From assembly GCF_016862935.1 (NCBI RefSeq), contig NZ_BONX01000012.1, positions 186,001-250,000 of the forward strand: a DNA stretch of 64,000 nucleotides, read 5' to 3'. The notes beneath the pieces are model-generated. The model was given only the letters and a program-made list of their open reading frames with translations, made no database searches and was not told the DNA's origin. The translations under genes were made by a program, and so were the position numbers. Of this stretch, positions 23,759-31,844 are shown piece by piece (the stretch's first letter is position 1; each line of letters opens with the position of its first letter). Origin of the DNA: Plantactinospora mayteni (lineage in GTDB: Bacteria > Actinomycetota > Actinomycetes > Mycobacteriales > Micromonosporaceae).

Positions 23759-25412
23759 CGGCTGCCTCGCGGAACCGTCGGCCGGCGGTGACCAGCTGCT
23801 CCAGCAGTGGTGCCGGGGCCAGCCCCGGTTCCCGGGACTCCCGGTAGAGCGACCGCTGGACCCGCAGCGCCAGCTCCGGGCTGACCGCGTCCAGCACCTC
23901 GAACGGGCCGGCCGGATAGCCACAGCCGAGCGTCATCGCGTGGTCGATGTCGTCCACTGTGGCGTACGACGCCTCCAGCATCCGGACCGCGTCGTTCAGG
24001 TACGGGAAGAGCAGCGCCCGCACCACGAACCCGGCCCGGTCCCCGCAGACCACGGCGGTCCGGCCCAGTCCGGCGCAGACCGACCGGGCGGTGGCGACCG
24101 CCTCGGCCGAGGTGCGGACGGTACGCACGATCTCCACCACCGCCCCGGCCCGGGTCGGGTCGGGCAGGTGCAACCCGACCACCTCGGCCGGCCGCCGGGC
24201 GGCCATCGCGACGTCGATCACCGGCAGCGTGCCGGTGGTGGTGGCGAGCAGCGCCTCCGGCTTGCAGACCTCGGCCAGCCCGGCGAAGAGGGCCCGCTTG
24301 GCCGCCAGGTCGTCGGCGACCGCCTCCACCACCAGGTCGACGTCGGCCAGCTCCGCCAGCTCGCCGGTCCCACCAGGGGACACCACCAGCACGTCGTAGC
24401 CGGCCTGGCCGAAGAGTTCGCCGAGCCCGGTGGCGGCGTCACCCGAACCGACCACCCCGACCCTGCGCACCGGTCGGGCACCGTCGAGCGGCTCCGCCGC
24501 CGGGGTCTGTCCATCGGGTACGACGGTGGCCGAACCGGGCCGCTCGTACCGGTAGAAACCCTGGCCGGACTTGCGGCCGAGCAGTCCCGCCGTGACCATC
24601 TGGCGCAACAGCGGCACCGGGGCGTGCCGCCGGTCCCGGCCACCCCGCCGGTACATGGTGTCCAGGATCTCGTACGCCGTGTCCAGGCCGATCAGGTCCA
24701 GCAACGCCAGCGGCCCCATCGGCAGCCCGCAGCCGAGCCGCATCGCGGTGTCGATCTCCTCGCGGTCGGCGTACCCCGACTCGACCATCGCGACGGCCTG
24801 GTTGAGGTAGCCGAACAGCAGGGCGTTGGCGACGAAGCCGGCCCGGTCGGCGACGGTCACCCCGACCTTGCCCAGCCGGGCGCAGAGCGCCTGCACCGCG
24901 CCGACCACCTCGGCCGAGGTGGTCACCGTCCGGATCACCTCGACCAGTTTCATCACCGGCGCGGGGTTGAAGAAGTGCATCCCGACCACCCGGTCCGGTC
25001 GGCCGGTCGCCACGGCGATCTCGGTGACGCTCAACGAGGAGGTGTTGCTCGCCAGGATCGCGGTCGGCCGGCAGATCCGGTCCAGGTCGGCGAAGAGCCG
25101 TCGCTTGAGGTCGAGCCGCTCGGGTACCGCCTCGATCACCAGGTCGACCTCGGCCAGCGCGGGCAGCCCGACGGCGAAGGTGACCCGGTCGAGCAGCGCG
25201 TCCCGGTCGGCGCTGCTCAGTCGGCCCCGGGCCACCGCCCGGTCGGTGGAGCGGGCCAGGGTGGCCCGGCCGTGGTCGAGAGCCTCCGCGGTGATCTCGA
25301 CGGCGACCACCTGGAGGCCGCTGCGGGCGAAGACCTCCGCGATTCCGGCGCCCATCGTGCCCAGTCCGACGACGCCGACGGTGCCGATGGTGCCGCTCGT
25401 CTCGCCTGCCAC
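23751..25412 (-). CDS. Fused double 3-hydroxyacyl-CoA dehydrogenase, second half degenerate
   Basis: 553 aa. Residues 10-290 are a full 3-hydroxyacyl-CoA dehydrogenase: NAD motif GLGTMGAG, ASNTSSL (Ser125), GMHFFNP (His146), Glu158 and AGFVANALLF (Asn196). Residues 316-553 repeat the fold, but with GSGDAATG as the NAD loop, Gly394 for the catalytic Ser and Arg465 for the catalytic Asn, while keeping His415 (GLHLPDP). The first half should oxidise 3-hydroxyacyl-CoA in fatty acid or polyester metabolism; the second is probably structural or regulatory. The GTG at 25412 has GGGAGG 6 bp upstream. A much longer upstream frame has no family match and is rejected. Confidence 0.85.
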   Translation of the reverse strand: MAGETSGTIGTVGVVGLGTMGAGIAEVFARSGLQVVAVEITAEALDHGRATLARSTDRAVARGRLSSADRDALLDRVTFAVGLPALAEVDLVIEAVPERLDLKRRLFADLDRICRPTAILASNTSSLSVTEIAVATGRPDRVVGMHFFNPAPVMKLVEVIRTVTTSAEVVGAVQALCARLGKVGVTVADRAGFVANALLFGYLNQAVAMVESGYADREEIDTAMRLGCGLPMGPLALLDLIGLDTAYEILDTMYRRGGRDRRHAPVPLLRQMVTAGLLGRKSGQGFYRYERPGSATVVPDGQTPAAEPLDGARPVRRVGVVGSGDAATGLGELFGQAGYDVLVVSPGGTGELAELADVDLVVEAVADDLAAKRALFAGLAEVCKPEALLATTTGTLPVIDVAMAARRPAEVVGLHLPDPTRAGAVVEIVRTVRTSAEAVATARSVCAGLGRTAVVCGDRAGFVVRALLFPYLNDAVRMLEASYATVDDIDHAMTLGCGYPAGPFEVLDAVSPELALRVQRSLYRESREPGLAPAPLLEQLVTAGRRFREAAAD

Positions 25413-25524
25413 CGCTGGCCTCCCGCTCCGAACCCGGGCGGCCGACTGAACGGCCGCTAAGTCACCTGCGGCGAGTCTGCCACGGCCCGCCCGGACACCT
25501 CGGCCCGGTGCCGGTCCGGCCTCC

Positions 25525-26574
25525 CTAGAGCAGGTCCAGCAGGGCGGCGGCGAACTCGACCGGCCGCTCGATGTTGGGCGAGTGACCGCAGTCGGCGAAG
25601 ACGATCTCGCGGTAGCTGCCGCCCGCCGCCGCGTACCGGTCCAGCACGGCGCGGGTCTGCCCGACCATCGGCTGCGGCGGGCACGCCTGCGCGCCAGGCC
25701 ACCCGGGCAGTAGGCCGAGCGCACCGAGCTGGGCCAGGTCGAAGAGGGAGGTGTCCGAGACGATCACGTCGGAGTCGCCGCGTACCCAGGTGATCGGCGG
25801 CTTCTCCGGTACGGCGACCAGCTCGTCCGCGATCCGGAAGTGCTTCGGCGCCAGCGAGTTGAGCACGCCCCGGTCCCCCGGTGCCGTCCCCGGCCAGTTG
25901 TCGCTGGACTCCGCGGTGCCGGGGTAGTTGTCGTCACCGGTCGCGGTGGAGAGCACCGAGTCGAGCAGCAGTTCCTCGTCCGCGCCGAGGCTGGCCGGGT
26001 CGGCGACGTACGCGGTGTGCAGCACCACGCGCGGGCTGGTCCGCTCGGCGGTACTCCGGTCACCGGCGGCCAGCCGGGCGACGAAGTCCCGGTTTCCCGT
26101 CCCGCCCCCGGTGCCGGCGAAGTCCGGCGTGGTCGGGGTACCCGCCAGGTCCCGGGTGCCGCCGAAGCCGTACGGCGAGACCGGCGCCGCCAGCAGCAGC
26201 CCGGCCACCCGGTCGGGGTGGTCGACCAGCAGCCGCATCGCCACTCCCCCGCCCAGCGAGTGCCCGACCAGCACCGGCCGGGTACCCGCCGCGCCGAACA
26301 GGACCGGCTCGTCGAGCAGCGCGGCGACGTCGTCGGCGAAGACCCCCAGCCCACGGGTGGCGTCCACCGGCGCGACCTCGGTACCGCCGTAGCCGCGCAG
26401 GTCGGGGGCGACCAGCCGGAGGTCGGCCGGCAGGTGCCGGAGCAACGGCTGCCAGAAGTCGGCGGACGAGCAGTTGCCGTGGATCAGCAGTACCGGGCGG
26501 CCGTCTTCGGGGCCCGCCACCAGCACCCGCTGCCGAATGCCGTTCGCCGATATCTCGTGTCGCCGGATCTCCAT
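25525..26574 (-). CDS. Alpha/beta hydrolase
   Basis: 349 aa. Alpha/beta hydrolase: VLLIHGNCSSADFWQPLL (HG oxyanion), LVAPDLRGYGGTE, nucleophile elbow VGHSLGGGVA, WVRGDSDVIVSD (acid region) and FADCGHSPNIERP with the catalytic His. The lid (about residues 130-235) is long and has a DDNYPGTAESSDNWPGTA stretch. Epoxide hydrolase, haloalkane dehalogenase or lactonase-like roles are possible; none can be chosen. The ATG at 26574 has CATCAT 7 bp upstream and no ribosome site, so the message may be leaderless. A frame extending upstream to 26787 shows no family features. Confidence 0.84.
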   Translation of the reverse strand: MEIRRHEISANGIRQRVLVAGPEDGRPVLLIHGNCSSADFWQPLLRHLPADLRLVAPDLRGYGGTEVAPVDATRGLGVFADDVAALLDEPVLFGAAGTRPVLVGHSLGGGVAMRLLVDHPDRVAGLLLAAPVSPYGFGGTRDLAGTPTTPDFAGTGGGTGNRDFVARLAAGDRSTAERTSPRVVLHTAYVADPASLGADEELLLDSVLSTATGDDNYPGTAESSDNWPGTAPGDRGVLNSLAPKHFRIADELVAVPEKPPITWVRGDSDVIVSDTSLFDLAQLGALGLLPGWPGAQACPPQPMVGQTRAVLDRYAAAGGSYREIVFADCGHSPNIERPVEFAAALLDLL

Positions 26575-26581
26575 CCGAGCG

Positions 26582-26587
26582 ATGATG
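26582..26587 (-). promoter_or_regulatory. Candidate -10 box, leaderless hydrolase gene
   Basis: CATCAT, 7 bp before the ATG at 26574. Confidence 0.42.
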
Positions 26588-26737
26588 CCAGCCGGTCCCG
26601 GACGGCGACATGTGGCCGCCCACCACATCCCGAGGCCGGACCCCGCCTGTGCAGCTACTTCCCGCCGAGGTGTCCCGGCCCGGCCGATGCCGGTGCCCTC
26701 GCCGATCAGCAGCCCGTCGGCGTCCCGGCCGGCGGTG

Positions 26738-27247
26738 TCACTGGAAGGCGAGGTACGCCCAGGTCGTTCCGCCGACGAGGGCGACACAGCCGCCGATCAT
26801 CAACAGCATCCGTCGGGAGCGGCGGGCGGGCGTCCCCATCACCTGGGTCGGCTCGGCGAGCGCACTCCCGGTCGGGGCCGGGACGGGCGGCGCCAGCGAG
26901 CGGCGGAAGGTGCCCAGTTGGTCGGTGGCGGCGGCACCGGGATCGAAGAACCGCAGCTCCAGGTTGCCGAGCCGGATCCGGTCCCCGTCCCGCAGCTCGG
27001 TGTGCCCGGAGAGTCGCTCGTCGTTGAGCCAGGTCCCGTTCGTCGACCCGGTGTCGGTCAACAACACCCGGCCGGCGGCGAGTTCGACGGTGGCGTGCCA
27101 GCGGCTGACCTTGGGATCGTCCAGCAGCACGTCGACGCCGTCCTCCCGACCGATCCGGCGTACCCCGGGGTGCAGCCGAAAGCTGGCGCCCCTCAGTGGC
27201 CCACTGGTCACGGTCAGTATCGGCAACAGCTCAAGTTGGTCGGACAT
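26738..27247 (-). CDS. FHA-domain protein with C-terminal membrane anchor
   Basis: 169 aa. Residues about 10-105 are a forkhead-associated domain with RRIGRED, KVSRWHATVE, TDTGSTNGTWLND and LRDGDRIRLG, i.e. the conserved phosphothreonine-binding GR, SxxH and NG residues. A linker rich in Pro and Ala follows, then one membrane helix near the end (MLLMIGGCVALVGGTTWAYLAF). It should bind Thr-phosphorylated proteins at the inner membrane face, as substrates or adaptors of Ser/Thr kinases; no kinase gene is in the window. ATG at 27247 has GGAG about 7 bp upstream. Confidence 0.87.
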   Translation of the reverse strand: MSDQLELLPILTVTSGPLRGASFRLHPGVRRIGREDGVDVLLDDPKVSRWHATVELAAGRVLLTDTGSTNGTWLNDERLSGHTELRDGDRIRLGNLELRFFDPGAAATDQLGTFRRSLAPPVPAPTGSALAEPTQVMGTPARRSRRMLLMIGGCVALVGGTTWAYLAFQ

Positions 27248-27424
27248 GGATTTCTCCATCCGGCTTCGCCCCCCACCGACGCGGCAACGTCGGCCCCCGG
27301 GTCAGCTTCCCATCCGACCCCGCCCGGTTCCACGTCCTGCCGGTTCGAGTCGCGCTGGCCGGGAAGCGGATCCGGGCTCGCCGGTTCGGCCGAGGGGGCA
27401 TCGGGACGCGGCGATGCGTATACC

Positions 27425-27453
27425 TACCCGTGGGTAATCTTCGGGTCTAGACT
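27425..27453 (+). promoter_or_regulatory. Leaderless promoter with an inverted repeat, aldehyde dehydrogenase gene
   Basis: TAGACT (27448-27453) lies 6 bp before the ATG at 27460. The inverted repeat TACCC-GT-GGGTA (27425-27436) occupies the -35 region and is a candidate operator. Confidence 0.55.
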
Positions 27454-27459
27454 TCCGCC

Positions 27460-28956
27460 ATGACGACCGTGAACGCTCCCGGCGTACCCGGAATCTCCGA
27501 CGGCGAGCTGGTCTCCACCAATCCGGCCACCGGGGAGCTGGCGGGGCGGTTCCCGGTCGCCGACGCCGAGGCCGTCGAACGGACCGTCGAACGGGCCCGG
27601 GTCGCGGCGGACTGGTGGGCCGGGCTCGGCTTCGCCGGCCGGCGGAACCGGCTGCTGCGCTGGCGGGCGCTGCTGGCCAACCGGATCACCGAACTCGCCG
27701 AACTGTCGCACCTGGAGACCGGCAAGCCGATCGCCGACGCCGTGGTCGAGTCGTTCAGCGCGATCGACCACCTCGACTGGGCGGCCCGGAACGCCAAGCG
27801 GGTGCTCGGCCCCCGCCGGATGCGGTCCCGACTGGTGGTGGCCGAGTTCTCCGCCCGGCTCGAATACCGGCCGTACGGCGTGGTCGGGATGATCGCGCCG
27901 TGGAACTATCCGGTACTGACCCCGCTGGGCGCCTTCGGCTACGCGCTCGCCGCCGGCAACGCGGTGGTACTCAAGCCGAGCGAGTACACCCCGGCGGTCG
28001 GGCAGTGGCTGGTCGACACCTTCGCCGAGATCGTCCCGGAGCAGCCGGTGCTACAGGCCGTGCACGGCCTCGGTGACGTCGGTGCCGCACTGTGCCGGTC
28101 CGGCGTGGACAAGATCGCGTTCACCGGCTCCACCCGTACCGCCAAGAAGGTGATGGCCGCCTGCGCCGAGACGCTCACCCCGCTCGTCGTCGAGGCCGGT
28201 GGCAAGGACGCGGTGATCGTCGACGACGACGCCGACCTGGACGCCGCCGCCGAAGCCTGCGTCTGGGGCGCCCTCACCAACGCCGGCCAGACCTGCATCG
28301 GCATCGAACGCGCCTACGTCACCGCAGCCGGCTACGACGCGTTCGTCGACAAGGTGGTGGCGAAGGCCCGCCGGCTCACCGTCGGCCCCGACGGTACCGA
28401 CCTCGGCCCGATCACCATGCCCGAGCAGATCGCCACGATCCGCCGGCACATCGAGGACGCGATCGCGCGGGGCGGCCGGGCCGTGCTCGGTGGACCGGAC
28501 GCGGTCCAGCCGCCGTACGTGCACCCGACGATCCTGGTCGACGTACCCGAGGATTCCGACGCGGTCCGCGAGGAGACCTTCGGGCCGACCCTGACCATCA
28601 GCCGGGTGGCCGACGCCGACGAGGCGCTGCACCGCGCGAACGCGGTCCGGTACGGCCTCGGCGGCGCCGTCTTCGGCCGGCGTCGCGCCACCGAGATCGC
28701 CGGCCGGATGCGCTCCGGGATGACGGCGATCAACTCCACCCTGACCTTCGTCGGGATGCCGACACTGCCGTTCGGTGGGATCGGCGACTCCGGGTTCGGC
28801 CGGATCCACGGCGCCGACGGGCTGCGCGAGTTCGCCCGGGGCAAGGCGGTGACCAGACGGCGCGGACCCTCGGTACTGCCGGCGATGACCTTCGAGCGGA
28901 CTCCGGAGCAGGTGGAGCGCATCGTCAGGGCGGCCAAAATTATGTACGGGCGGTGA
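27460..28956 (+). CDS. Aldehyde dehydrogenase family protein
   Basis: 498 aa, normal family length. NAD(P) aldehyde dehydrogenase fold with MIAPWNYPVL, KPSEYTP, FTGSTRTAKKV, general base Glu in VEAGGKDAVI (usual ELGGK) and nucleophile Cys in NAGQTCIGIER; late EETFGPTL and LPFGGIGDSGFGR motifs. It oxidises an aldehyde to the acid; resemblance to succinate-semialdehyde or benzaldehyde dehydrogenase-type enzymes is only general. No ribosome-binding site, and a TAGACT box 6 bp before the ATG indicates a leaderless mRNA. A short inverted repeat at the -35 position suggests repression or activation by a dimeric regulator. Confidence 0.9.
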   Translation: MTTVNAPGVPGISDGELVSTNPATGELAGRFPVADAEAVERTVERARVAADWWAGLGFAGRRNRLLRWRALLANRITELAELSHLETGKPIADAVVESFSAIDHLDWAARNAKRVLGPRRMRSRLVVAEFSARLEYRPYGVVGMIAPWNYPVLTPLGAFGYALAAGNAVVLKPSEYTPAVGQWLVDTFAEIVPEQPVLQAVHGLGDVGAALCRSGVDKIAFTGSTRTAKKVMAACAETLTPLVVEAGGKDAVIVDDDADLDAAAEACVWGALTNAGQTCIGIERAYVTAAGYDAFVDKVVAKARRLTVGPDGTDLGPITMPEQIATIRRHIEDAIARGGRAVLGGPDAVQPPYVHPTILVDVPEDSDAVREETFGPTLTISRVADADEALHRANAVRYGLGGAVFGRRRATEIAGRMRSGMTAINSTLTFVGMPTLPFGGIGDSGFGRIHGADGLREFARGKAVTRRRGPSVLPAMTFERTPEQVERIVRAAKIMYGR

Positions 28957-29022
28957 CCCTGAACTGACCGATCGTAGGGACAAATGGACGACTAGGACAT
29001 CCCTGGCCGCCTCCCGCATCGG

Positions 29023-29028
29023 TACCGT
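29023..29028 (+). promoter_or_regulatory. Candidate -10 box, leaderless methyltransferase gene
   Basis: TACCGT, 7 bp before the ATG at 29036. Confidence 0.5.
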
Positions 29029-29035
29029 TCGCCCA

Positions 29036-29695
29036 ATGGGGCTGCACGCGTTGCGATTCCGCCTGGTCGACAGCGAGAACTCCTGGGGTGCCCGGCGGCG
29101 AACGCGCCGGGCCGGATGGCTCGCGGAGACGTTCCCGGACCTGGCCCAGATGTCCGTCATCGACCTCGGCGGACGGGTCGGCACCTGGGCACAGGCCCCG
29201 GTACGCCCGAAACACGTGCACGTGGTGAACCTCGAAGAGGCCCCGGCCGACGTACCGGAGTGGGCGGAGGTGGACCGGGGTGACGCCTGCGCGCTGCCCC
29301 GGCACATCGCCAACCGCCGCTACGACCTGGTCTTCTCCAACTCCGTACTGGAGCACGTCGGCGGGCACGAGCGCCGGCTGCGGTTCGCCGAGACGGTGCA
29401 CGCGCTCGCCGGCGCGCACTGGGTGCAGACCCCCTACCGGTACTTCCCGATCGAGCCGCACTGGATCGCCCCGGGCATGCAGTTCACCCCGGTACGGCTG
29501 CGGGTCGCGCTGGCCCGCCGCTGGCCGCTGGCGCACACCCGGCCGGACTGCCGGGAGACGGCGATCCAGCAGGTGCTCTGGACCGAACTGGTGGACCGGT
29601 CCCAGATGCGGCACTACTTCCCGCACTCGCGGATCCGGGCCGAACGGCTGGCCGGGCTGATCAAGTCGCTGATCGCGGTCCGTACCGGCGGCTGA
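29036..29695 (+). CDS. Class I SAM-dependent methyltransferase
   Basis: 219 aa. SAM-binding motif SVIDLGGRVGTW (motif I, slightly divergent with GGR in place of GxG), an acidic residue after VVNLEE (motif II), GDACALP, and YDLVFSNSVLEHVGG (post-I/IV motif), all in the order of class I enzymes. C-terminal PYRYFPIEPHWI resembles proteins that methylate cell-surface or small-molecule substrates. Leaderless start (TACCGT 7 bp before the ATG, no ribosome site). Convergent with the MauE-type gene 6 bp away. Substrate unknown. Confidence 0.8.
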   Translation: MGLHALRFRLVDSENSWGARRRTRRAGWLAETFPDLAQMSVIDLGGRVGTWAQAPVRPKHVHVVNLEEAPADVPEWAEVDRGDACALPRHIANRRYDLVFSNSVLEHVGGHERRLRFAETVHALAGAHWVQTPYRYFPIEPHWIAPGMQFTPVRLRVALARRWPLAHTRPDCRETAIQQVLWTELVDRSQMRHYFPHSRIRAERLAGLIKSLIAVRTGG

Positions 29696-29701
29696 GCGGG
29701 G

Positions 29702-30544
29702 TCAGGTCGCGTACGCCGGGTCGGCCAGGCTGACCAGGGTGGCTCCGGTCGAGTCGTCCACCAGGGCGACCCGGACCCGGTCCGGTGCCACCTCGCCGGC
29801 CGGTACCGCGAAGACCGCCGTCGCCGCCCGCCCCTGGTAGCGGGCCGAGTAGCAGACCATCCGCCAGGACTCCTCCAGCCAGTGATCCCGGACGTCCGAG
29901 GTGAGCAGCGTGCCGACCTGCCGGTACGCGGCACTGAGCTGGAGTTGCTGCACGCTGGCCAGCAGCGGTACCCCGGAACCGCCCCGCAGCGGATGGGTGA
30001 GCCGGGCCCGGAGCCGGCGCAGCGGCAGCAGCCAGTACGAGTCGAACTCGGGGGAGAACGCGACCACCAGCGCCGCCTCGGCCAGCAGCAGTCCGGCCGA
30101 CGCGGCCGGGGATCCGGTCAGCGCCGGCAGCCAGTACGTGCCACCGGCCGCGATGCCGACGAGCCCGGCCAGCACCAGCAGGCCGGCCCGGGCGATACTG
30201 CGCCCGGTGACCGGGGTGGCCTTGGCGCTCAGGCAGCCGCACGAGGCGTCGGGTGCGACGCGTCTGGCGTACCCGAGATAGCCGACGAAGCCGGCGGCCA
30301 GCGCGGCGGCGGCCAGCGGCTCGGCGACCGGGGCCGGTGGCAGCACCAGCAGGATGCCGAGCAGCAGTTCGGCCCCGCCGAGCACCCGGTACGCCGGCAC
30401 CGCCCGCTCGGCGCCGAGCAGCGTGCCGAGCGCCGAGGTACGCGCCTGCTCGGCCGCCCGCCGGTCGAAGAGTTTGATCCGGGCCGACCAGATCAGCACG
30501 ACGCCGACCAGCAGGGACTGGAGCGCCGCCAAGGACTGGAGCAT
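29702..30544 (-). CDS. MauE/DoxX-family redox membrane protein with extra C-terminal domain
   Basis: 280 aa. The first about 170 residues carry 4-5 membrane helices and the MauE-type motif ASCGCLSAKATPV followed by GRSIARAGLLVLAGL. MauE-like proteins help form disulfides in exported partners, and the CGC pair is the likely redox site. About 95 further residues after LRARLTHPLRGG look soluble and are not part of the usual family; they include another Cys (MVCYSARYQG). GGAGGGG precedes the ATG. Third gene of an operon with a Tat protein and a Cys-rich protein, which suggests that it maintains the disulfides of the Cys-rich product. Confidence 0.8.
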   Translation of the reverse strand: MLQSLAALQSLLVGVVLIWSARIKLFDRRAAEQARTSALGTLLGAERAVPAYRVLGGAELLLGILLVLPPAPVAEPLAAAALAAGFVGYLGYARRVAPDASCGCLSAKATPVTGRSIARAGLLVLAGLVGIAAGGTYWLPALTGSPAASAGLLLAEAALVVAFSPEFDSYWLLPLRRLRARLTHPLRGGSGVPLLASVQQLQLSAAYRQVGTLLTSDVRDHWLEESWRMVCYSARYQGRAATAVFAVPAGEVAPDRVRVALVDDSTGATLVSLADPAYAT

Positions 30545-30614
30545 GATCCCCTCCTCTCGTTCCAGGCGTCGGGGAGGGCTCCTCCGCAGATCGGACGGGC
30601 CCTCCCCGACACCG

Positions 30615-31217
30615 TCAGTTGGCGGCGTAGACCGTGGCGATGCTGATCTCGTTGGTGTCGGGGTGCCAGGCGCCGATCACCTGCACGTGCCCGCCGACCT
30701 TGAGCAGCGAGACGTCGGAGATCGCCGGGGTGCCGTTGTAGACCGCTGCGGTGGTGCCGGGTACGACGTGCCCGATCAGCCGCTTGCCGTGGTGGTCGAG
30801 GTGCAGCACGTTGCGGCCCACCGAGGCGATGTGCGCGGTCAGGTTGACGATGTTGGCCCAGAGCGAGTCGGCGGCGAGGGTGCCGTCGGGCAGCCGTACG
30901 CCCCGGACGTACATGCCGTCGCCCTTTTCGAGCCGGTCGAAGGTGGTCGGCTGGAACTTCCAGATGCTGGTGCCGTTGGTGACCTGGATCCGGTGCAGCG
31001 CACCGTCGGAGCCGGCCAGCAGCACCACACTGCCGGTGATCGAGGTGACCCGGCCCTCGGCGAAGTTCGGGTCGGGTGCACCGGGCTCGATCTTCACCGG
31101 TTCGGCGGCGAAGGCCGCCTCCGGGGCGAGCGAGCCGAGCGCGGTGGCTCCGGCGATGCCGGCGCCACCGAGTACGGCCGTGCTGAGCAGTCGTCGACGG
31201 TCCATCGTGGTCGCCAT
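30615..31217 (-). CDS. Tat-exported protein with two OB-like (DUF5666-type) repeats
   Basis: 200 aa. Twin-arginine signal: DRRRLLSTAVLGGAGIAGAT with an AFA cleavage site near residue 37. The mature part contains two related beta-rich repeats, GRVTSITGSVVLLAGSDG with GDGMYVRGVRLPDGTL, then HIASVGRNVLHLDHHGKRL with GGHVQVIGAWHPDTN, resembling DUF5666/OB-fold modules. Tat export implies that it folds, perhaps with a cofactor, in the cytoplasm, but no cofactor motif is visible and there are no cysteines in the mature part. ATG has GGGAGGG 7-8 bp upstream. Second gene of the Cys-rich/Tat/MauE operon. Confidence 0.78.
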   Translation of the reverse strand: MATTMDRRRLLSTAVLGGAGIAGATALGSLAPEAAFAAEPVKIEPGAPDPNFAEGRVTSITGSVVLLAGSDGALHRIQVTNGTSIWKFQPTTFDRLEKGDGMYVRGVRLPDGTLAADSLWANIVNLTAHIASVGRNVLHLDHHGKRLIGHVVPGTTAAVYNGTPAISDVSLLKVGGHVQVIGAWHPDTNEISIATVYAAN

Positions 31218-31230
31218 CGTGGAGCCCTCC

Positions 31231-31641
31231 CTACACCGTGTCGACAGAGCAGGGCCGGAGCCCGGTGGACAGACTGGCGATCGCGCTGTACGCCGCCGGG
31301 GTCAGGTCGATGATCCGGTTGGTTCCGCAGGACGAGCCGCAGCATGCGCGCTCACCGCAGAACAGGTCGGTCTGCGGCCCGCAGTCGGCGATCGAGGTGC
31401 CGACCCGGGCTCCGTTGCAGAGGTTGGTGGTGTAGTGCACGAACCCGCAGGTCCGACGTGCGAGGCTGGTGCCGCAGACGTGCGGTCGGGTGATGTCCAG
31501 GCATGCCTGCGAGGCGTTCGGCCAGGCGTGCTGGAAGTTGCCGGAGGTGCAGGTGCCGCAGGCACCCCGGCCGGTCGACGCGCACGGGCCCCAGGCACTG
31601 CCGCAACAGAACCAGGACACCTCTCCGGTCACAGCTGCCAT
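31231..31641 (-). CDS. Cys-rich double-psi beta-barrel-like protein
   Basis: 136 aa with 15 cysteines (FCC, GPC, GAC, GTC, ACC and others). The C-terminal half shows the RlpA/expansin-type double-psi barrel order: VHYTTNLCNGARVGTSIADC, GPQTD, then RIIDLTPAAYSAIASL, where the Asp-Cys-Gly-Pro and LDLTPAAF-type motifs match the family. No signal peptide is recognisable at the N-terminus (MAAVTGEVSWFCCGSAWG), so the export route, if any, is unclear. ATG at 31641 has AAGGGAGG 7 bp upstream. First gene of the operon, 13 bp before the Tat gene; many disulfides would explain the MauE partner. Function unknown. Confidence 0.78.
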   Translation of the reverse strand: MAAVTGEVSWFCCGSAWGPCASTGRGACGTCTSGNFQHAWPNASQACLDITRPHVCGTSLARRTCGFVHYTTNLCNGARVGTSIADCGPQTDLFCGERACCGSSCGTNRIIDLTPAAYSAIASLSTGLRPCSVDTV

Positions 31642-31677
31642 GATCGGTCCTCCCTTCGGGGGTTTAAGGGAAACGAC

Positions 31678-31687
31678 ATTGATCAAT
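31678..31687. promoter_or_regulatory. Palindrome ATTGATCAAT at the predicted transcription start of the Cys-rich operon
   Basis: Perfect 10-bp palindrome just inside the predicted transcript of the Cys-rich operon. A repressor bound here would block the promoter at 31698-31726. Confidence 0.55.
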
Positions 31688-31697
31688 ATTGACGACA

Positions 31698-31726
31698 ATT
31701 ATTACGGCGGAAATCCACGTAGTCAA
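31698..31726 (-). promoter_or_regulatory. Near-consensus sigma70-type promoter of the Cys-rich/Tat/MauE operon
   Basis: Minus strand TTGACT, 17-bp spacer, AATAAT (or N16 and TAATAA). It lies in an unusually AT-rich stretch and gives a leader of about 50 nt with a proper ribosome site. The best housekeeping-like promoter in the window. Confidence 0.75.
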
Positions 31727-31832
31727 TCGATGTTCCTGAAAGTTTTCTTCACCTTCGCGGCCAAGGGCTCGGCACCCCCACGTCCTCGACGCTCGCGCGA
31801 GAAAGGTGACAGAAGCTGACCTAACCAGCCGC

Positions 31833-31838
31833 TAGCGT
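31833..31838 (+). promoter_or_regulatory. Candidate -10 box, leaderless leader ORF
   Basis: TAGCGT, 6 bp before the ATG at 31845. Confidence 0.5.
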
Positions 31839-31844
31839 GCCGGC

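Noticed and set aside
27330-27370. GGTTCGAGTC, resembling a tRNA T-loop, upstream of the aldehyde dehydrogenase.
   Set aside because: No stems of an acceptor or anticodon arm can be formed around it.
31231-31641. Methylamine dehydrogenase light chain, suggested by Cys content and a MauE neighbour.
   Set aside because: No conserved tryptophan tryptophylquinone residues or heavy-chain gene are seen, and the C-terminal half fits a double-psi barrel better.
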